Shown piece after piece: positions 34,098 to 43,649 of a stretch of DNA of 64,000 bases. The notes below the pieces were generated by a model. The model made no database searches. It was not told the origin of the DNA and was given only the letters and a program-made list of their open reading frames with translations. The position numbers and the translations under genes were made by a program. The stretch lies in contig CAVVWM010000009.1 in NCBI GenBank assembly GCA_963751955.1, forward strand, positions 124,001 to 188,000, given 5' to 3'. Source of the stretch: JABDIY01 sp963751955. Lineage in GTDB: Bacteria; Actinomycetota; Acidimicrobiia; Acidimicrobiales; SZUA-35. Positions within the stretch are counted from its first letter, which is position 1. Each line of letters opens with the position of its first letter.

Positions 34098-34853
34098 CTA
34101 GACCGTCATGTACTTCACGGTTGCGCCGCCGGCGACCACGATCGTCTGACCTGTGATCCAGCCCGATGCGTCCGAGCAGAGAAACATAGCTGCGTTGGCG
34201 ATATCGCCGACCTCGCCGAGTCGTTTGAGCGGGTAGGAATCGGCGGCTTGTTCACCACGTTCGCCCTCCCAGAGCAGGCGTGCAAAGTCGGTCTTGATCA
34301 GCCCGGGAGCAACGGCATTCACGCGGACGTTGGGTGCCAGCTCGGCGGCTAGCTGCTTGGTGGTGTGTATCAGTGCGGCCTTGGTGAGGTTGTATACGGC
34401 CAACTCGCCGCTCGTCCCGAGGCCACCAACCGACGCGACATTGAGAACAGCGCCACCCCGCTCCTTCATACTGGCGTTCCATACCGCTTGAGTCCAGAGC
34501 AATGGAGCCGTGAGGTTCACCTGGATCGTTTTGTTCCAGCGAGCGACATCGGCCTCGATCATGGGACCGACGTAGGGATTAGTGGCGGCGTTGTTCACCA
34601 GGATGTCGACGCTGCCGAACTGCTTGGCAGTTGCCGCCACCACCGCCTCGGCTGACTCCGGTTCGCCGACGTTGCTCGGCACCCATTCACACCCTTCACC
34701 GATCTCTGCTGCTGCAGCCTCGAGCTGCTCGGCCTTTCGACTCGTGATCATGACATTGGCGCCAGCCTCAACGAAGGCCGCTGCAATCGCTTTCCCGATT
34801 CCCCGCGATCCCCCGGTTACGAGAGCGGTCCTTCCATCCAGCCGAATTTCCAT
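34098..34853 (-). CDS. Short-chain dehydrogenase/reductase (SDR)
   Basis: 251 residues. Cofactor motif 'VTGGSRGIGKAIA', 'NNAATNPYVGP', catalytic Ser in 'LNVASVGG' and 'YNLTK' (Tyr-x3-Lys) make a complete classical SDR. 'SRKAEQL' after strand 2 suggests NADP preference. Convergent with the redoxin gene and not clearly part of any pathway here; it resembles FabG-like or short-chain alcohol dehydrogenases. Confidence 0.9.
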   Translation of the reverse strand: MEIRLDGRTALVTGGSRGIGKAIAAAFVEAGANVMITSRKAEQLEAAAAEIGEGCEWVPSNVGEPESAEAVVAATAKQFGSVDILVNNAATNPYVGPMIEADVARWNKTIQVNLTAPLLWTQAVWNASMKERGGAVLNVASVGGLGTSGELAVYNLTKAALIHTTKQLAAELAPNVRVNAVAPGLIKTDFARLLWEGERGEQAADSYPLKRLGEVGDIANAAMFLCSDASGWITGQTIVVAGGATVKYMTV

Positions 34854-34926
34854 GCGAGAACACTAGGGCGACGGCCTCCGCAAGACCTTTTCGAGATGGC
34901 ACGGTACTGACCAATAGGATCAGACG

Positions 34927-35955
34927 ATGCTCGTGGTTTGCTCAGACGTCCACCGCAACCATCACAGTCTTGAACTGATCCGAGGCGAGCTGATCCCGTC
35001 GTTCGACAGCCCGGATCGGGCCGACCTGATCAAAGAAGCCCTGGCGAATGCCGGTCATCAACTGATTGAGCCGGATCCGGTCGATCTCGGTCTGATCCGT
35101 CAGATTCACGACCCGGAATACATCGAGTTTCTTGCGACAGTGTGGGACAGATGGCTCCAGCGGGACAACCCACCTCCCGCTGCCATGGGGTTCACGTGGC
35201 CTACTCGGGGGATGAACCCACAACGCCCTGACGACCTCATGGGCCAGCTCGGCTATCACAGCTTCGCTGCGGATTGTTCGGTTGTCGAAGGAACTTGGGC
35301 AGCGGTACAGGAGTCCGCCGCGATCGCGATGACCGCCACCGATCGAATGCTTGAAGGCGGCGAGACAACGTTCGGTTTGTGTCGACCTCCGGGCCACCAC
35401 GCGACCACCGATCAGTTCGGCGGCTACTGCTATGTCAACAACGCCGCTGTCGCGGCCCAGAGAATATTGAACAAAGGTGCCAACCGCGTCGCAATTCTGG
35501 ACGTCGACTATCACCACGGCAACGGAACCCAGTCGATCTTCTACAGCCGATCCGACGTCCTGTTCGTATCGATTCACGGCGATCCGGCGTTTGAGTTCCC
35601 GTGGTTCGCCGGTTATGCCGCCGAACGAGGCGCTGGCGATGGAGAAGGTTCGAATATCAACCTGCCTCTGCCGGCCGCGACCGATTTCGATCGGTGGAAC
35701 GAAGCCCTCGAAGATGGGCTTGGAGCAATCGCATCGGGCGGAATTGATGTTCTCGTGGTATCGCTCGGGGTCGACACCTTCGACGGCGACCCGCTTGGAA
35801 CGTTCACAATCCACACCGATGACTACACGGCAATGGCAAACCGCATAAGCACTCTCGATATCCCCACGGTCGTGGTGCAGGAGGGCGGCTACGCAGTTGG
35901 TGACATCGGAACCAACGTTGCCGCCTTCCTCGAAGGATTGACTACTGGAGGTTGA
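34927..35955 (+). CDS. Histone deacetylase / acetylpolyamine amidohydrolase family protein
   Basis: 342 residues, arginase-like deacetylase fold: 'FGLCRPPGHHA' (catalytic His pair), 'GGYCYVNNAAVAAQ', the zinc site 'ILDVDYHHGNGTQ' and 'VSLGVDTFDGDPLG'. N-terminal 'RADLIKEAL' and 'DPEYIEFL' match the acetylpolyamine amidohydrolase branch. It probably deacetylates acetylated polyamines or related amides. Its end overlaps the convergent VOC gene by 14 bases. Confidence 0.9.
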   Translation: MLVVCSDVHRNHHSLELIRGELIPSFDSPDRADLIKEALANAGHQLIEPDPVDLGLIRQIHDPEYIEFLATVWDRWLQRDNPPPAAMGFTWPTRGMNPQRPDDLMGQLGYHSFAADCSVVEGTWAAVQESAAIAMTATDRMLEGGETTFGLCRPPGHHATTDQFGGYCYVNNAAVAAQRILNKGANRVAILDVDYHHGNGTQSIFYSRSDVLFVSIHGDPAFEFPWFAGYAAERGAGDGEGSNINLPLPAATDFDRWNEALEDGLGAIASGGIDVLVVSLGVDTFDGDPLGTFTIHTDDYTAMANRISTLDIPTVVVQEGGYAVGDIGTNVAAFLEGLTTGG

Positions 35956-36436
35956 TCTCCGATGCGGTGGAAACGCCGGACCAACGTTCCATCTCGGCGG
36001 CAAAATCGATCGGTTCAACGATCGCACGCTTGGCGAAGTGCGCCCACTCCGATTGCGGAAGCATCCACATGATCTCGAACTCGATGCCGTCGGGATCTCG
36101 AGCGTAGACACTCTTGGTGGTGCCGTGACTTGACTCGCCAACCAGGGCTGCCATGTCTGCCAGCACGTGTCGGGCTCCAACCAACTGGTCGATCGTGTCG
36201 ACCTGCCAGGCCAGGTGATAGAGCCCCGGCGGTCGACCGGAGGTTGTTCCGGTATCGCCCACTTCGAACAGCCCGAGGTCGTGATCGTTGGTGCCGTTCG
36301 AAAGCTTCAAGAAGACTCCTCCGGGAATCTCAGCAACCACGTCCATCTCCAACGCAGTTGTCCAGAAGCGTTTGGATCGCTCGACGTCTGAGACATACAG
36401 CACCGCGTGATTCATCCGTACAGCAGGAATAGCCAT
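35942..36436 (-). CDS. VOC/glyoxalase-fold protein
   Basis: 164 residues from the ATG at 36436 ('MAIPAVRMNHAVLYVSD'). Two beta-alpha-beta-beta-beta modules are visible, with possible metal ligands H10 ('MNHAV'), the His in 'LYHLAWQVD' and the Glu in 'GIEFEIMW'. It resembles catechol 2,3-dioxygenase-like single-module VOC proteins but is half the size of the ring-cleavage enzymes at 18-20 kb. Specific reaction unknown. Confidence 0.82.
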   Translation of the reverse strand: MAIPAVRMNHAVLYVSDVERSKRFWTTALEMDVVAEIPGGVFLKLSNGTNDHDLGLFEVGDTGTTSGRPPGLYHLAWQVDTIDQLVGARHVLADMAALVGESSHGTTKSVYARDPDGIEFEIMWMLPQSEWAHFAKRAIVEPIDFAAEMERWSGVSTASEINLQ

Positions 36437-36972
36437 ACCCGGACAACCCCGCCGCGATATTGCTTGTTCCTGACCCGGCAAATGGGCCGGAAGGCAGGTG
36501 GCATCCGCCTGCGAAACTTCGCAGTGAGCCACTCTCCCGGTCTGAGGGGCGCCTGTGGCAGGGTCGTGGCGAATGTTGGCACGAAGAGCGAATACATGTC
36601 GGCAGAGACGAAGTTGAGATAATTGTTGAATGCGGCGGCAGCGGCATATGACGCACAGGGGAGTGATACACCGGGGCGAATGTCTATCGCAGGTCTCTTT
36701 GGCGCACGGGAGGGGCCGCTCACGATGATCGACTGGGAACCGCACAGGTTGGGTCGTGTGCACGTACCTGGACGAGGTTGCTGATCCGCAGGCCATGCCT
36801 GAGGGGTCCGTGAAAGATCTGGTGCAGGCCTTCCTGGCGCTGGAGCCGTATCTGAGGTGGTATGTGCGTAATGGCAACACGACCAATGCGGCCTGGTTCG
36901 ATTCGCATGCGTCCACTGGGAATCCAGCCCTGAGTGGCTAACCCTGTCGCACCCCCTGGTCATGATGGAATC
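36437..36972. other. 536-bp gap upstream of the HNH gene, one weak small ORF
   Basis: No gene is clear. A 61-codon frame at 36756-36941 (+), starting GTG, encodes 'MCTYLDEVADPQAMPEG' and ends just before the HNH gene; a GGGAGG followed by ATG at 36725 in another frame could be its true start if one base is wrong. I give this small protein low weight. The rest shows no repeat or hairpin I can support. Confidence 0.3.
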
Positions 36973-38250
36973 ATGAAATTCTCGTCTTCGTCTGCGGTTG
37001 GTTCGGCCAGTGTGGTGTGCGAGTTGCGTGCGCATGTGGATTTGCTCGGGACTGTCGAGATTGATGGTTTGGATGAGTCGGGTGTGATGGATCTGGTCCG
37101 TTCCAATGAGCGTGCGGTTCGGGTGTTGAACGGTGTGGCGGTGCGTGCTGCGGTCCGGCTCGATGAGCTGGGTGGCTTGAGTGCTGAGGACGTTTTCTCC
37201 ACAGTCGGGAAGCAATCCCAAGCAGCGGCCCGCCGGTTGCAGCGTCGAGCGAAACTGGCCGAGACGATGCCCCGTGTCGCTGAGAGCCTGATCGCTGGGA
37301 CGGTTGGGGTCGAGAACGCTGACATTGTGGCGGGTGCCCGCCATAAACTACGCCACAACCCAACCTGGCAGGATCTGTTTGATTCTCGTGATGGGATGTA
37401 CTCGTCGAAGGCCGGCCGTCTTTCGCCCCGCAGGTTTGCTGAGTGGATGGGTCGTGAGGTCGCCAGGATCTCCGATGATGGCGCTACCGATGTCCGGTCT
37501 GAGAGGGACAAGAACTCGTTCCGGTGCTGGAAACGGGATGGCCGGTGGCATGCCCGACTCGATTTGGATGCCCTGGCCGGTGAGAAACTACAGGCCGCGA
37601 TCGATAGTGAGGCCCGTTCTCTGACCAAACAGTGCTCTGATGCCGGTGAGAACGTGCATCACGGCGACCTTCTGAAAGCGTATTCGTTGGAGTCGCTGAT
37701 CGATGCCGGCAATGGGGCTATGGGGCGGGCCTCGATCAACGTGATCGTTGACCTTGAAACCCTCACCAACGGTGTGTGGGAAGGCACCACCAAACGCTCC
37801 GGGCTGGGTAAGGACATCCCGTTACCGTACCTACGGCGCCTGTTGTGCGACTCATGGATCACGCCAGTGTGTATAGATCAAGCCGGTCGAGCGTTGGCGG
37901 TTGGGCGTACTCGCCGCACCGCTACCGACGCCCAACGGGCCGCGTTGGGTGTGATGTATCCGACGTGTGCAGTATGTGACACCGAGTTTGGCCGGTGCGA
38001 GATCCATCACATCCAGTTCTGGGAGAACGGTGGGGTAACCGACCTTCACAACCTGATCCCACTATGTGGTGTACATCATCATCGAGTTCACGATGATGGC
38101 TGGTCGATCGAACTCGACCAGCACAGGAATCTGTTGTGGAAACGACCCGACGGCACCGTCTTCCAACACATCAAACTGCCCTCGGAACCTACGGCTCGGC
38201 ATCGGCGCAGGGCGAGAGAACGGGAACGAAAACATGGCACAACTGAATAG
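36973..38250 (+). CDS. DUF222 domain HNH endonuclease
   Basis: 425 residues from the ATG at 36973. The N-terminal two thirds is DUF222-like and the C-terminus is an HNH nuclease: 'CAVCDTEFGRCEIHHIQFWENGG', 'HNLIPLCGVHHHRVHDDGW'. Such proteins are abundant, often multicopy, in actinobacteria and some are linked to mobile introns or inteins. Codon use differs by eye from the neighbours (more T and G at third positions, e.g. GTG, TTG, GGT), suggesting separate ancestry. It precedes an unknown gene and tRNA-Arg. Confidence 0.9.
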   Translation: MKFSSSSAVGSASVVCELRAHVDLLGTVEIDGLDESGVMDLVRSNERAVRVLNGVAVRAAVRLDELGGLSAEDVFSTVGKQSQAAARRLQRRAKLAETMPRVAESLIAGTVGVENADIVAGARHKLRHNPTWQDLFDSRDGMYSSKAGRLSPRRFAEWMGREVARISDDGATDVRSERDKNSFRCWKRDGRWHARLDLDALAGEKLQAAIDSEARSLTKQCSDAGENVHHGDLLKAYSLESLIDAGNGAMGRASINVIVDLETLTNGVWEGTTKRSGLGKDIPLPYLRRLLCDSWITPVCIDQAGRALAVGRTRRTATDAQRAALGVMYPTCAVCDTEFGRCEIHHIQFWENGGVTDLHNLIPLCGVHHHRVHDDGWSIELDQHRNLLWKRPDGTVFQHIKLPSEPTARHRRRARERERKHGTTE

Positions 38251-39013
38251 ACCGAACCGGCCTACCCGGGCCGCATTCGCCTGCACCAACCCCGAAAACG
38301 AGCGCACAACTTGGCACGAAATAGTCCAGGTTGGTGATGAACTGTTCAAATCCGATGGTCACGATCAACGAGAGCTCGCCGGAAGAGATCTTCGGTACTG
38401 GCTCATACGCCAGATCCACACCCAGCCCGAACACGACCACAGAGTTTCCGAACTCTCGGATGCACTGACCGAAGCCGGTTTCCGGCTCAGGGGTCGGGCA
38501 CCCAAGACCCTCTCCGATGCGCTCCACACCGAACTCGTACGTGGGCGGATCTGCCGGGTCGGGTGGGGCCAATACCGGAGGAACGGCACCATTCCAGCTA
38601 CCACCTGGCGGCGGATCATCATCCGCACGAACCAGATCCACAACGACCTGCAGCGCCTCTACTTACATGCCGGCCAACATGCGTTCATTCGATGGAAACG
38701 CACCCATGAGGTCGATCCCAACCAACTGCCCGAGCCCGACAGAGATCTTCGGCCCGGGTCGTGTCCGAAGCTGAGAATCGGCTTCAGACCCCGGATGCTC
38801 TCAGACCGCTCGAGAAAAGTCGCCAGCCCAACGGAAAACTGCGGCGAATCGGTTCCACACCCTGTCCATGGCCCTCAGGCCGGTCCGACCCTCGCTCCGT
38901 CAGCGCAGAAGTCGCCAGCCCAACCGAATCCCGGAAGAAACACGTGCCACGCCGGTCAACCGTTGGCGAGCTTGCGCCCACGCGAGGACTCGAACCCCGA
39001 ACCTACCGGGTAG
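38234..39013 (+). CDS. Unknown protein next to the HNH gene, 3' part doubtful
   Basis: The frame from ATG 38234 overlaps the HNH gene end. Residues about 50-135 look protein-like ('LRYWLIRQIHTQPEHDHRVSEL', 'LHTELVRGRICRVGWGQYRR') and may be a winged helix. The rest is low-complexity and runs into the antisense tRNA-Arg, so the true end is probably earlier or a frame change is present. Near-identical stretches AGTCGCCAGCCCAAC at about 38818 and 38911 show a local duplication. I do not recognise a family. Confidence 0.4.
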   Translation: MAQLNRPNRPTRAAFACTNPENERTTWHEIVQVGDELFKSDGHDQRELAGRDLRYWLIRQIHTQPEHDHRVSELSDALTEAGFRLRGRAPKTLSDALHTELVRGRICRVGWGQYRRNGTIPATTWRRIIIRTNQIHNDLQRLYLHAGQHAFIRWKRTHEVDPNQLPEPDRDLRPGSCPKLRIGFRPRMLSDRSRKVASPTENCGESVPHPVHGPQAGPTLAPSAQKSPAQPNPGRNTCHAGQPLASLRPREDSNPEPTG

Positions 39014-39048
39014 AAACCGGTTGCTCTATCCAATTGAGCTACATGGGC
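38975..39048 (-). tRNA. tRNA-Arg (TCT anticodon)
   Basis: Read on the minus strand: acceptor GCCCATG/CGTGGGC, D arm GCTC-GAGC, anticodon stem ACCGG/CCGGT with loop TTTCTAC (anticodon TCT), five-base variable loop, T arm with TTCGAGT loop. All stems pair. The 3' CCA is not encoded. Confidence 0.95.
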
Positions 39049-39110
39049 TGAACGAGGATCAAGCCTAGCTGAGCTGCTCCGACAGCGTTTCGGTCATTCC
39101 GACTGTTGCC

Positions 39111-39818
39111 TCAGTTGCAGGCCTTCACGAACCAATCCCAAATTGGCTCCTGAATTCGCATCATCTCGGGATGCCACTGGATTCCGACAATCGGCTTGTC
39201 GACATGTTCGATCGATTCAACCACGCCGTCGTGGGTGCGCCCTGTGACCCGCAGCCCCGTGCCAACGACATCGACGGACTGGTGGTGGAAGCTGTTGACC
39301 ATCGCTGCGTGGCCATAGATATCAGCAAGAGTGGATCCGGCTTCGAAGGTGACCTCGTGCCGACCGATGTGGCGGGGGTACCTCATGCTGCTGTGGCCCT
39401 CGCCGCGATCAGGATGAAGATCAGCGATCAGTGTTCCACCGAAGGTCACGTTGATTACCTGGTTTCCTCGGCAGATCCCGAGAACCGGGATTCCCTTGGC
39501 AGCTGCGGCGGTAAGGACGCTGAACTCGAACTCATCTCGCTCAGGTTCGATCCTCTCCAGGTTTGTACCGGGTGTCGATCCGTACGCCTGCGGCATCACA
39601 TCGGTCCCACCGGTCAACAGAAGTCCATCCAGGCGATCTACCACCTCATCAGGATCCGTTGCAATGGGCAGCTGCACAGGCAAGCCGCCGGCAACGGCCA
39701 CTTTCTCGCTGTACTCAGACCAGTGCAGGTCGATTCGGGCGTCCTTCAAGATGAAAGGAGCTTCGTCGTAAGTGAACCCGTAGGTCGGGCGACCGGTGAC
39801 GCCGATGAGTGGCTTCAT
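39111..39818 (-). CDS. Class I glutamine amidotransferase-like hydrolase (gamma-glutamyl-GABA hydrolase/PuuD family)
   Basis: 235 residues, peptidase C26 type. Catalytic Cys is in 'VLGICRGNQVINV', and the His-x-Glu of the triad in 'GIQWHPEMM'. 'LLLTGGTDVMPQAYG' and 'SFHHQSVDVVGTGLRVTGRTHDGVVESIE' match PuuD-like hydrolases that free glutamate from gamma-glutamyl compounds. Whether it acts in putrescine use, glutathione-related or other metabolism is not shown by neighbours. Confidence 0.9.
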   Translation of the reverse strand: MKPLIGVTGRPTYGFTYDEAPFILKDARIDLHWSEYSEKVAVAGGLPVQLPIATDPDEVVDRLDGLLLTGGTDVMPQAYGSTPGTNLERIEPERDEFEFSVLTAAAAKGIPVLGICRGNQVINVTFGGTLIADLHPDRGEGHSSMRYPRHIGRHEVTFEAGSTLADIYGHAAMVNSFHHQSVDVVGTGLRVTGRTHDGVVESIEHVDKPIVGIQWHPEMMRIQEPIWDWFVKACN

Positions 39819-39900
39819 GGTGACAGGTTATCGCTGCGCAACCAGCTGGTCATAGAGAACAGGCCGACAACTTCATGCGAGGCGGACAACCCAAGTTCCT

Positions 39901-40596
39901 CTACAAGCCAGGGGGACGAATCACCGGGGCGATCTTCTGCCGTCCCGTTGCCACATTCAAGATTCCCAGTGCTGGGGCCATCTCGTCTCGCAGCTGTTTG
40001 GAAACCTTCCGGGTCGTGAGCACGCTCCCGATCAAAGCGAAGCTCGCGTACTGGAGCCAGTACTCCTTGGGCGCCTTGTTGTAGTGCTCCTGGTTGAAGA
40101 TTTCTTCCGGGATCAGAAGTCGCTGGGTGTACTTGATCTTGCCAACCTTGGCATACCCAAGGGAGTTGGCTCGCAGGTCGCGAATTCTCCGATGCACAAC
40201 CCGGTTGAAACTCTCGACCCAATCGACAGTGGTCGGGTTCGAATCACCCCAATTGGCGACCATAATGCAAGCACTCGCCGACCGAAACAGGCCCAACATC
40301 CGATCGTTGCGGATCTCGAGCGTGAGTTGATCTTCTCCGATCAAGAACTCGTATGTTCCGATCAGGCAATGCGAGATCGGTTCACTCCGTTCTTGCGCGT
40401 CGGCGAACTGTCTGACCTGGTCACGCTGTTGGTTCAGGCTGGCCAACTGCTGTTGGAAGTTGGCTCTACGCTCCTCATGTTCTACCAGTTCACTGGACTC
40501 GAGGTCGATGGACTCCAGGAGCGCTCCGAGGGAAGACAAAACTGCGTCCTTGTCCGCCGGTGCCGGCGTGGCAGCGATGATTTCGGCAGCTTCCAT
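39901..40596 (-). CDS. Protein of unknown function with coiled coil
   Basis: 231 residues. Residues 25-75 are likely coiled coil ('QQQLASLNQQRDQVRQFADAQ'), followed by a mixed region with 'LTLEIRNDRMLGLFRSA' and 'FNRVVHRRIRDL', and a C-terminal part 'YWLQYASFALIGSVLTTRKV'. No family recognised and no transmembrane segment is certain. It is divergent from engB (77 bp). Confidence 0.6.
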   Translation of the reverse strand: MEAAEIIAATPAPADKDAVLSSLGALLESIDLESSELVEHEERRANFQQQLASLNQQRDQVRQFADAQERSEPISHCLIGTYEFLIGEDQLTLEIRNDRMLGLFRSASACIMVANWGDSNPTTVDWVESFNRVVHRRIRDLRANSLGYAKVGKIKYTQRLLIPEEIFNQEHYNKAPKEYWLQYASFALIGSVLTTRKVSKQLRDEMAPALGILNVATGRQKIAPVIRPPGL

Positions 40597-40673
40597 TGCA
40601 GTCCTATCGACTGGTTTCCGAAGTCCCTTAAGGAACGAGGTAGATCAGAGCATCGGTCCCCTACGCTGGGACT

Positions 40674-41273
40674 ATGCGGCCCCCTGATCTGCAATTCTCT
40701 CAGAGCGCAGCGAACCACCGCACCCTGCCCGAATTGACCACTGAGATCGCCTTCGTCGGTCGCTCGAACGTCGGCAAGAGCACACTGATCAATCTGATCG
40801 CCAATCGCAAGCGGTTGGCCCATACCTCCAAGACTCCAGGGCGAACTCAACTGCTCAACTTGTTTGTCCTCAACGAGAATCCGGTAACCCGAGGATTCAT
40901 GGACTTGCCCGGATACGGCTACGCCGCTGGAGCGTCGAAGAAGACACAGTCCGCCTGGCAGCGGATGATCGAGGACTATCTGCTCGAGCGCGAGTCACTG
41001 ACGATGGTGGTCGTGCTGATCGATGGTCTGGTGGGTCCGACCGCACTCGACAAGGGGATGCTTGCCTGGCTTCGAGACCATGGCCTTCCCCACGCGGTTA
41101 TCGCTACAAAACACGACAAGGTGAAGTCATCGCATCGACAAAAACGAAAGAAAGAACTCGCCGAAGGTTGTGATCTCGAACCGGGCGACATTCTGTGGGT
41201 CAGCGCTTCGTCGGGTCTGAATGTGGACGTTCTTCGCTCTCGGGTTCTCGAGTGGCTTTCGCCCAGCATCTAG
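40674..41273 (+). CDS. engB: Ribosome biogenesis GTPase EngB (YihA/YsxC)
   Basis: 199 residues. G1 'GRSNVGKSTLI', G3 'DLPGYGYA' and G4 'TKHDK' are in family positions, and length is typical. EngB helps assemble the 50S subunit. Followed by a 100-bp gap. Confidence 0.94.
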   Translation: MRPPDLQFSQSAANHRTLPELTTEIAFVGRSNVGKSTLINLIANRKRLAHTSKTPGRTQLLNLFVLNENPVTRGFMDLPGYGYAAGASKKTQSAWQRMIEDYLLERESLTMVVVLIDGLVGPTALDKGMLAWLRDHGLPHAVIATKHDKVKSSHRQKRKKELAEGCDLEPGDILWVSASSGLNVDVLRSRVLEWLSPSI

Positions 41274-41372
41274 GGGGGCCTGGGGACACATAACCGTGTC
41301 CAATGATCAACATGCTGGGCCTATTTCTGTCTAGCGCTCAAGGAATTTTTCCCTAGCGTCGAAGAACCGAAT

Positions 41373-42431
41373 GTGTTTGCCGCCACATCTTGTTTTTCCC
41401 GCCGTCTTTTTGCTGTTTCGATGGGCTTGTATTTGAGCCTGACAATCCCGCTTGGTCCGGCTGGAGCGACGATCAGCGAGGTCGAGGCTGACTCCAGCTT
41501 TTCCGTGCCTATGAGTCCGATGGAACGAGCGCTCGCTTCCCGCATTGCAGCAGATCACAACAGTGCGCGGGCTGCTGCCGGACTCGAACCGCTCCATGAA
41601 TTCGATGCACTCGCTCCCTATGCCGGTGAAAACGGCCAAAGGATGCGGGACACGGGGGAACTCGAACACTCTGAAATCTTGACGCTCCTCGACGATTTCC
41701 CCGAAAACAGGTGGGCAGCGGAGAACTCGCTGGTGATGTTCAGTCCCGCTTCGAAGGCCGTAGATCACTGGATGGAGTCCGAGCCTCATGCGGCCAACAT
41801 GATGGCCTCCCGGGCTACCCATTTGTGGGTGGACGTTCGGTGCGCCACCGACGGCCGTATGTGGGTGACAACTCAGTTCGTCGATCGAGTGGTGGGCGAA
41901 TCTGAGAAAGTCCCCGGAGATGACCCCAGGATCGCAGCGGCAGCCACATCCGACCTTCGTTGCCCCGTCGCGGTTGGACCCTTCGAGTCCTTCGACGACT
42001 TCGTCGTCCAGCAATATGCTGACTTCCTCGGCCGCGACGCCGATCCCGCCGGTCTGGAGTACTGGTCGACGATGCTCAATGCCGAGCGGGCCACCCCCGC
42101 CGAAGTGGTTCTTTCGTTCCTGAACTCCGCCGAGTTCTCCGGACGTATCCGCCCTCATGTCGAAGCGGCTCTGGTGGACTCTTCAGACTTCCCCAGCTCG
42201 AGCCAAGTCGACCAGTGGCGTCGAGCAGCACCACGTCAGGCAGCGGTACTCGACGCCGAGGTAGTTCGCGCTCGGGTCGATGTCTTCATGATCTATGCGG
42301 GAATGCTCGACAGGGCCCCAGATGCCGCCGGCTTCGAGTACTGGACCGGGCTTGCGAACGAGGGTGTTCCAATGAATGCACTGATCGAGGGGGTTCTCAA
42401 CTCAGTCGAGTATTCCTCACGGGTGAGTTAG
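41373..42431 (+). CDS. Secreted CAP (SCP/PR-1) domain protein with DUF4214 repeats
   Basis: 352 residues from a GTG; a signal peptide is likely ('LFAVSMGLYLSLTIPLGPAGA'). Residues about 50-165 are a CAP domain ('IAADHNSARAAAGLEPLHEF', 'WAAENSLVMFSPA', 'THLWVDVRCATDGRMWVTTQF'). Two DUF4214 modules follow ('FVVQQYADFLGRDADPAGLEYW', 'VFMIYAGMLDRAPDAAGFEYW'). DUF4214 is common in secreted or S-layer-related proteins. Convergent with the methyltransferase gene, overlapping by four bases. Confidence 0.83.
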   Translation: MFAATSCFSRRLFAVSMGLYLSLTIPLGPAGATISEVEADSSFSVPMSPMERALASRIAADHNSARAAAGLEPLHEFDALAPYAGENGQRMRDTGELEHSEILTLLDDFPENRWAAENSLVMFSPASKAVDHWMESEPHAANMMASRATHLWVDVRCATDGRMWVTTQFVDRVVGESEKVPGDDPRIAAAATSDLRCPVAVGPFESFDDFVVQQYADFLGRDADPAGLEYWSTMLNAERATPAEVVLSFLNSAEFSGRIRPHVEAALVDSSDFPSSSQVDQWRRAAPRQAAVLDAEVVRARVDVFMIYAGMLDRAPDAAGFEYWTGLANEGVPMNALIEGVLNSVEYSSRVS

Positions 42432-43631
42432 ACAGCCCGCTCGAATCGACTCACCACCTCAACGTGGCTGGTCTGGTTGAACATATCGAGAACCGAGACG
42501 TCGGTGAGCGAGTACCCGGACTCATGAAGCAGGCCTGCATCTCGACCGAATGCGCCGGCCTCACAACTGATCAGAACGACAACTTTCGCGCCGGTAGCCA
42601 CGATCTTCTGGACGCCCCGTCGAGCGAGGCCTGAGCGGGCTGGATCGGCAATGACTGCATCGGCATCCACTGCATCCCACTCTTCGAAGCGAGCTACCGA
42701 AGCCAGGGCGTGTGGCGCGTTCACTGCCGCATCGGACACCGAGGTTGGGTTCACCTCGACGGCAAACACCGTTCCCAGGTCGGCCCACTGAGACCCAACG
42801 GTCGCGGAGAAAAGCCCACCACCGGAGTAAGCGTCCACCAACACGCCCGACCGGTCGACGCCAACCAGCGCCTCTTCGACCAGTCGGACCAGTTCATCGG
42901 CCCCCTGGGGTGATGACTGGAAGAACGTCCCTCCAGAAACGCGGAGTCGTCGACCGGCGACGACTTCTGTTATGGATACTGCATCGGGTTGGGTGGTAGT
43001 TGCGACGGCGACATCGGCGGGAGCCGAAACAAGGGCGGGGTCACCGTCGACGATCAACATGCGCTCGCCACTGCGACCACCAACCCGGATGGAGGCCTCG
43101 GTGGAGCCGGGACAACGGACCGAATCGATGAGCTCATCAACCAAAGGATGAGCCACGAGGCACGAAGCGGGCAGGAACCGATCGTGGGATCGAGGCTGCC
43201 GAAAGGCCAGAGCTCCGTTGGGAGCGACCAGCATCCGTACCGCGGTTCGATAACGCGCTGACCGGAAGCGGTCGGCCCGAGCGAATCAGAAGCGCTGAGG
43301 TATCGATCTTGCCGATGCGACGAAGAGCATCTTCCACCATCGCCACTCTGAGGCGGCGCTGGCCCTGGGCCGAAACATCTTGCCAGTCGCAACCGCCGCA
43401 CCGGATCTCCCCTCGGGCATGAGGGCACTCCGGAACCACTCGGTCACGCGAGGGTTCCAAGATCTCCACCGCGTTCCCCTCAGCGAACCGCTTCTTCTGC
43501 TTCGTTAGCTCTACGAGCACCCGTTCGGTAGGAAACGAGCCAGTGACGAATGTGGCCCGGCCGCTTGGGTCCAGACCCAGACCCTTGCCACCAACGGCAA
43601 TCCGGTCAACGGTGAGTTCCACCCTGTTCAC
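42428..43631 (-). CDS. RumA/TrmA-type RNA m5U methyltransferase (apparent frameshift)
   Basis: About 400 residues if one of the two A/T bases at 43252-43253 is removed. N-terminal TRAM domain ('LTVDRIAVGGKGLGLDPSGR'), Fe-S cysteines ('CPHARGEIRCGGCDWQ'), then in the other frame 'YRTAVRMLVAPNGALAFRQP' and the SAM domain ('VDAYSGGGLFSATV', 'VIADPARSGL', catalytic Cys in 'VLISCEAGAFGRDA'). It methylates uridine in 23S rRNA or tRNA; which one is uncertain. Confidence 0.85.
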
Positions 43632-43649
43632 TCCCCCATACTGGAGGCC

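Noticed and set aside
34942..36180. 412-codon minus-strand frame opposite the deacetylase-like gene
   Set aside because: Antisense shadow; the plus strand has full catalytic motifs.
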